A stretch of DNA of 64,000 nucleotides. Origin: Deinandra increscens subsp. villosa (Eukaryota; Streptophyta; Magnoliopsida; Asterales; Asteraceae). How positions within the stretch are numbered: the stretch's first letter is position 1; every line of letters starts with the position of its first letter. Location of the stretch: assembly GCA_039602395.1 (NCBI GenBank), contig JBCNJP010000017.1, positions 86,813,160-86,877,159 on the forward strand, read 5' to 3'. Positions 58,537 to 64,000 of this stretch are shown here, piece by piece. The translations under genes and the position numbers were made by a program. Below the pieces are notes generated by a model. The model worked only from the letters and a program-made list of their open reading frames with translations, had not been told where the DNA came from and did no database searches.

Positions 58537-59857
58537 TGTTGGGTTACGATAGTGGTATTCGGGTTCCTGGTAACAACAAAAATTTTCGAATTAAATAATT
58601 ATTTATGTCAAATAATTATTAAATCATTTACCGAGTAAATATGTAAATTAAAATAAAATAAATTAACTAGTAATTTATACGCAGCGGAAAACAATTTGAT
58701 TTACAAAACCGATTACCAGTTAATTAACGTAAACCTATTGACAACAGGATTCGACAATCACCAAACGCTCAAACACCAATCGCGTTAAGACAAGAACGCG
58801 AGACCAAAAGAAATAATAAAATAAATCTAAACTAATGACGAGTTTAGATATACCTGAGCGGTGATTCAAACAGACGCTTGAGACACCGAAAGTCAACGAG
58901 TGACGCTAGGATTTCGCAGGTTCGACTTGACAAGCGAATCTGACAATCCTCGCAACTTGAAATATTTATTACGCGGCGAATCGAGCATCGGGAAAAATCT
59001 CACATGTCGGATGTGGCACGATTAGGGTTTCGCTGATGACTAACGAACAAACAGTGTAGTGATGGTTTGCGGTTGCGGGTGTCGGCGGGTAAACCGGCGA
59101 CGGCGAGGGGGGAGCCAGATGGGGTGGCGGTGGTTAGGGCGACGGTCAGTGGAGCGGCGGCTTGGCTTGCGGCAGCAGCGGCTTGGTCAGCGGCGGCGGA
59201 CGACGAGGGTGGCGGCGCTGGTCCAACTCGGTGAGGCGTCACGGCGGCGAGGACTCGGCTTCCTTGCAATGGTTCGCTAGAAAGAACAAACCACGGCTAA
59301 GACGGTGATCAACGGATTAGAGTTCTCACGATCGGACGAAACAGATCGCCGAAGAACAAAGCAACGGTGGCCTAGGGTTGGTGGTCGGCATCGGATTGAG
59401 AGAGGGAGGGGAGGGAGGCCAAAAATCTTAATCTCTGGATTAGGGTTTTCGCCTCCTTAATCAGATATAAATATCTGAATAATTTTCCGACTAGTCCCTC
59501 GTTTTTATATAATCCTTAATCGAACCTTTTAATTTCGCGACTAATGTTTTAACTCATTAAAATATTACTCGCTTGCCGAGACTTAACGAATATCAGTTAA
59601 ATAACTGATTCGTGAACAGTCGTCTTAGACGTAAATAGTATTTAACGTCTTGGTCGCCATATTAATCATAATGATTAATTAGGAATTATTAATTAATTTA
59701 TTAATTAAATTAGTTAATAATAAATAATAATTCTTATGCGAATTTACCGGTTAATCAGGTAATTGGACTTTAAACCCCGTTGCCTTCGGTGTAACTCTTA
59801 CGGGTCTTGACCGGGTCAGGTTCTTGATTTAGTCGGGTCTGGACACTAAATCCAACA
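58537..59857 (-). repeat. 3' LTR of the gag-only copia (1321 bp)
   Basis: Plus-strand TGTTGGGTTACGATAG ... CACTAAATCCAACA. Near 59000-59280 a very GC-rich patch (CGGCGG repeats) gives an Ala/Pro-rich open frame on the minus strand and an Arg-rich one on the plus strand. Both are compositional. The LTR is long for copia. Confidence 0.85.
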
Positions 59858-62800
59858 GTCTCCCAGTTGGACTAAACCGCGACTACAATTTAAGAAATAG
59901 TCATTGGTGCTCTACCTACACGTGGTTGTCCCAACCAGTCTTGACACTTCAAGTCAAATAACCAAGTCATATCAACAAACTCGTGATATAGTTTAGACTT
60001 ATGGTATTCGTAAAGTCATTAGATCCTTTCTGTATATGACATCAATCGAACAAGAGACAAGGGTTTATTCATTCTCTTCCGCGTTCAATCATTTTATTTC
60101 TCGTTCTATACGTTCGAAGTGATCCAATCAAACACACAGTAAGTTTGGGTAAGGCCTTACCCTTAACACTTGGAACGAATGAGAGGTCCCACGATGTCAA
60201 GCTGTTGCATTATTAATGCAATAGTACAGAATCTCGTATTGACTACATACAGCCCCCACTAAGCTTCAGAGTCATTCCCAAAGGTAACCGTTATGGCTGG
60301 CAGTTATGCGACAGCGTTAAGCTACAATCAAAGAATGTACTTTAGCAGATGGGAGGTCGCTTATGCATCTCAGGTCGAAAGATACTATTGAGTATACCAT
60401 TTATCAAATTTGTCTTATGATTAAATCCATGAAGACAACTTGATGCGAGTTACGTTCCGACGTTATTTTGTAATGAGGCCTCGTGAGTCTGGATCATCAA
60501 CAGTTTGAGTCCAGAGTCAGAATAGTCTTGCTTCAGGCGTTGCTCCCACAATGTCTAATCGACTACGGACTTTTAGAATATTAATGGAATATTCATGGAT
60601 AGTAAAACGTATAAAATTCGAACACGTTACGCAGAACTCAGACTCTTCGTCTAACAGTTTAGAGGAGGTCGAATGATTTGGTGCAAACGTTAGTGTTTGA
60701 CATCCAACACTAAATTAGAACATCGATATGGTGCTGAATTCATGTACTATGCAATAGCATCATTTCTTTGATCTAGCCTGATCATTGAATTTATGAATTT
60801 GCTACAATGTTTTTGACTCTTGTTTTAGGATCTCCTTTGTTAGTTGTTTCTTAAGATTCAGTGTTTCTCTTGAACAGTGAGACTTCCTGGGTGAATCGAA
60901 CTTGTGATAATATGGTGCCCCTGGTAAGCACCTGTATGATTGTGTTATCACATGAGCATGTTAATCGATTATTTGCAGAATCGAATTAACCCTATGAGTG
61001 TTTTATTGAATTCCTAGTTCAGATTCAATTAAGTTGGCTATTAATGTTCAATGAGTACATTCAGTACTACTTTATTGAACATGCATTTCATTCATCAGTG
61101 TTTTACAGTGATGATGTGATTTTCCATCTTATGTCGTTGTGTTATCCTTTACAGTGACATCTCTCGCAATATCTAAGTATTGGGTTCCTTTCGTATCACA
61201 ATCGTTTCAAGAGACTGATCGTATCTGTGATTGCTCAACCACGATTTGATCAACACTTAATTTTAATCTTGAAACATTAAATTAATTGAGGCGTCATTCA
61301 AATTAAATCTAGTAAATTTAAATGATCTTTAGATCACCATTTGATCGTTATTCCGGTAAGGATCAGTTGCGATGCTCCCACTTGTTTTAGGTAGACTGAC
61401 ATGTATAAATCACCATTCTTCAAACCGTTTGTATGTTATGTTGCGCGATCTAATCGTTGTAATTATATTTCGTTTCCAGGAACGAAGTCGCTCGCATTAG
61501 TAGGCGCAGTACAAAAATTGAACGTTTAACATCCAGGTGTTATGTTCTACTCATAAATATAAAGATGATTTTCAAAGTCATTTAAGAGTTTGATAGCACA
61601 GAGATGCTTCCATCTTAATCATTTGAAAGTATTTCGTGATGATCGAGATGATGATCTATTTTACTGGCTCGTCTCGTACAAGTACGAGAGTTGCTTTACA
61701 TTGTCCAGCGATTTGTCAAAATCACGTTTCTTTAGATATTAAAGATCTAACTATGGACATATAATTACCAAATCCTTATCTTCGCAAGATTCTGGTCTTG
61801 ATAACAGAGTTTAGTTATGCAAGTGATGTGTGAAGGGGCGTTTTTGTTATAAGATACTAAGGGTAATTATTGTGACAAGTCATTAGTCTTGTGTTTTCCA
61901 GTTTCAAGAATGAAACTGTTATTCCTTACAGTAATCACTTAGTGTATTGTCGGATTCAAACACACGCGAGTACAACGAGTGTAGTCTAGGACTTTCAAGG
62001 TATATGCAGGTATGCACATGTATGACCAATGGTACAATGCACCATAAATGGTGTAACCATTCTACAATGTCATAATCAGCAAGTGATTAATTTTGTAGTA
62101 ATTCAGCCGGTGATTCGAACTTAGTTGGACAAACATCTGCATGAGGCATAGGATTGATTTGTTCACTCAGTTAAGATCGTAAACGGCAATCTTTAATCAG
62201 TTCGACTTGATTCAATATTCTTGACGTTGGTGGTTCTCAGTCATAAGACTTTGTGAACTACCGTTACGTCGTGCGTTATGTCGTAACGAGTACGATAAAA
62301 GCTTAAGGCTTTATAGCTTTGATGGGACATGACGGAACGAATTTTTTTATGTCGCATTTAAGCCAGCACTTGATTAAATCAAGTGTACCAGGTACATGTT
62401 ATGCTGTATGTTGTTTTAGGATTTTGAAACTTTTATCTTTATCTAATAAACGGTTGAATCAAATTCAAAACATAGATTAAAATAGCCATGCATATTTCGA
62501 AATCAGAGATAGTCAAAAGGCATGTCATAATCAAAATTCTAAAGAAAGCAATTGTTCATCCTGGAACACAGCCAGGGAAACCAAAAACAAACAAGTTGTT
62601 TTAAAACCTCCAAGAATTGTTTTAAACTGAAAACGTTAGACATGAGCTTTATTTAGGGTACGAATCTCGCAGGGTAGCTCAATGTCGTCTTGGTCTGCTT
62701 TCTTCAGCTTCATGCACCTACAAAATGTAAAGTATGTCAAGCATATATTTTGTAAGAATTAGTGAAGCATCATACAACATAAACTTATGTGTATACCTAA
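59858..62800 (-). mobile_element. Noncoding interior of the gag-only copia
   Basis: About 2.9 kb with no frame of note on either strand and no pol motif. Base composition is even and I see no tandem repeat. The stretch just left of gag (62650-62800) may include an intron-like join: on the minus strand, GGTATACAC after the gag zinc knuckle, and TTTGTAG before GTGCATGAAGC near 62717. Confidence 0.6.
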
Positions 62801-62809
62801 GGGATTACC

Positions 62810-63692
62810 CTGTGGGGTTCTCCCATCCTTCACCTTGGCAAGATACTCTGGGCAGTTCCTTCTCTAGTGCCCCATCTTATTGCATTCAAAACACTGGCAC
62901 TGTTCTGGCGATGGTGCCTTGGATGCTTTCGACTTGCCCTTCTGGGAGCTTCCAGACGCTCTGGGAACAGCTGCCTTGCCCTTCTTCTTATTTCCACGCC
63001 TTCCCTTCTTCACCTCAGGCTTTTTGACACCTCCTGATCGGATTGCGAGTACATCGGATGCCTTACCGTTAACAAAGTTAACCTCGGCACTTTTGAGCAT
63101 GCCATGAAGCTCAGTCACTGTCTTTACCATGCTGTGCATGTTGAAGTTCACCCTGAAAGGGGTGAAGGCACTGGACAATGAGTGCAAAGTTAGGTTTGTC
63201 GCCATTTCGGCGGGGATGACGTAATTCAGCTTCGCTAGGCGGTCGATGTAACCCTTCATCTTCAGGACATGGGCGCTGACGGGAGTGCCTTCAGCCATGC
63301 GACTAGTTAATAAGTGTCACAACGGTGTCGTAGCGCTCCTGCCGGGCCTGGGTTTCAAACATGCCCCTCAGATCACCGATCATCTGAAAAGTCGTCATGT
63401 CGACCATGTTCTTCTGAATATCAGAAGTCATAGTGGCTAGCATAAGATATGCGACTTTTTTGGCATTTTGTCGCAATGTGTTATGGGCATTACGTGCTGG
63501 AGCAGTGTCGGCTTCGGGTTGCTCGGGAACCTCAGCTTCTAACACGTTTTTCATGTTAGCCATTTTCAGGACGATTCTCAGATTCCTTTCCCAATCAAGG
63601 AAGTTGGCGCCATCAAGGTTCTCTTTCTCGAGAAGAGACTTGAGATGGAAAATCTCTTGGTTTGTGCGGTTTGCGTTAGCCATCTGAAACAA
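62810..63692 (-). pseudogene. Copia gag, frameshifted
   Basis: The first piece (63692-63303) starts MFQMANANRTNQEIFHLKSL and has NFLDWERNLRIVLKMANM, a copia capsid (UBN2-type) start. A frameshift near 63300 leads into 63298-62864 with VLKMKGYIDRLAKLNYVIPA, FRVNFNMHSM and a Lys/Ser-rich tail. The zinc knuckle reads CFECNKMGH, a TAG stop, then RRNC; a Trp codon (TGG) is usual at the stop. The frame closes soon after, near 62806. It is a complete-length gag with two lesions. Confidence 0.85.
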
Positions 63693-64000
63693 CAGGAAAA
63701 TTTAGTGTTTTGATGTTTGATTCATATTCAAGGATGGCAAGCTAATCTTGAATAGGAAATGGGAATTCAGTTAATTAGACAACTCCTCCAGACAGCGTAA
63801 AGTGCTTTTTAAAGTTTCTAAGTAACTAAATGGACAACGAGTGTCACTTGTGATAGACTGTCACAACTCCCGTTATGGGACTTTCGCGAACGGATCAGCG
63901 AAATACATTTAGCCCCATCTATGCCCATTTTGCCTACAGGCCGACCAGAGGTACGGTGTTGAAATACTCCAATACCAAAGGTGCGTGTAAAGAAAATGGT

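Larger units (their letters stand above)
58537..64000 (-). mobile_element. Gag-only Ty1/copia element, minus strand, partial
   Basis: The left end is an LTR with TG...CA ends, followed by a minus-strand purine tract (AACTGGGAGAC). Then come about 2.9 kb without any reading frame and a copia-type gag at 62810-63692. The window ends in the gag leader before the primer site or the other LTR. No protease, integrase or reverse transcriptase is present between gag and the 3' LTR, where pol should be. It is either a large internal deletion or a family that keeps gag alone. The expected second copy of GGGAT lies outside the window. Confidence 0.75.

Noticed and set aside
59000..59280. Ala/Pro-rich and Arg-rich overlapping frames in a GC-rich patch
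   Set aside because: They arise from CGGCGG-type composition inside an LTR, both strands are open, and no motif is present.

Overview
This window is plant nuclear DNA, most likely from a eudicot with a large, repeat-rich genome. The protein flavour of the retroelements suggests the daisy family (Asteraceae); that is inference. I find no intact cellular gene. Nearly everything recognisable is a transposable element or a broken fragment. Four families of evidence anchor the annotation: paired or solo long terminal repeats (LTRs) with TG...CA ends, tRNA-like primer binding sites, target-site duplications (TSDs) read directly at the junctions, and translated retroelement domains.

Left part (1-13.8 kb). 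A Ty1/copia 3' end, LTR and leader (1-2.28 kb) abuts a large LTR element with an Asp-tRNA type primer site, typical of the Athila/Tat branch of Ty3/gypsy. It has LTRs of about 1.9 kb at 2278-4167 and 11924-13793, keeps only a decayed Athila ORF1-like remnant, and shows no polymerase. Nested in it is a 3426-bp CACTA transposon (7978-11403, AAT duplication) with no transposase. It carries intron-containing fragments of two host genes, ORC6 (origin recognition complex subunit 6) and HGH1, plus further unidentified exon-like pieces.

Middle part (13.8-29.8 kb). A fold-back element (14544-14824) and a larger Mutator-like element (23650-25810) each have perfect 9-bp duplications. A replication protein A-like OB-fold pseudogene has exon pieces at 15.9-17.1 kb and a C-terminal exon at 25.9-26.3 kb. 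Between them lie a gag-protease-only LTR retrotransposon (17668-20360), a probable solo LTR (20431-22383), antisense LTR-like DNA and the Mutator-like element. The stretch 26.3-28.4 kb is featureless AT-rich DNA, followed by another copia 3' end and LTR.

Right part (29.8-64 kb). A degraded antisense copia body (29.8-34.3 kb) is followed by a plus-strand Ty3/gypsy element, probably a Tekay/Del-like chromovirus, starting with an LTR end and primer site near 34.89 kb. Its coding sequence is cut into five pieces by four insertions. They are an antisense solo LTR (36179-39442, TSD GTCAG), a 12.2-kb copia element on the minus strand (41807-54000, TSD GAACC), a solo LTR (55293-58156, TSD GAAAT), and a gag-only copia element starting at 58537 and running out of the window. 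The gypsy reading resumes exactly after each of the first three insertions: spacer/gag, reverse transcriptase, then integrase. The 12.2-kb copia has nearly identical LTRs and carries an extra, stop-riddled reading frame of roughly 850 codons downstream of pol.

Nothing here works together as a pathway. The window is a record of successive insertion, LTR-LTR recombination and C-to-T decay. The most unusual items are the gene-capturing CACTA element, the gag-only and gag-protease-only retroelements, and the copia extra reading frame with its repeated short motif.
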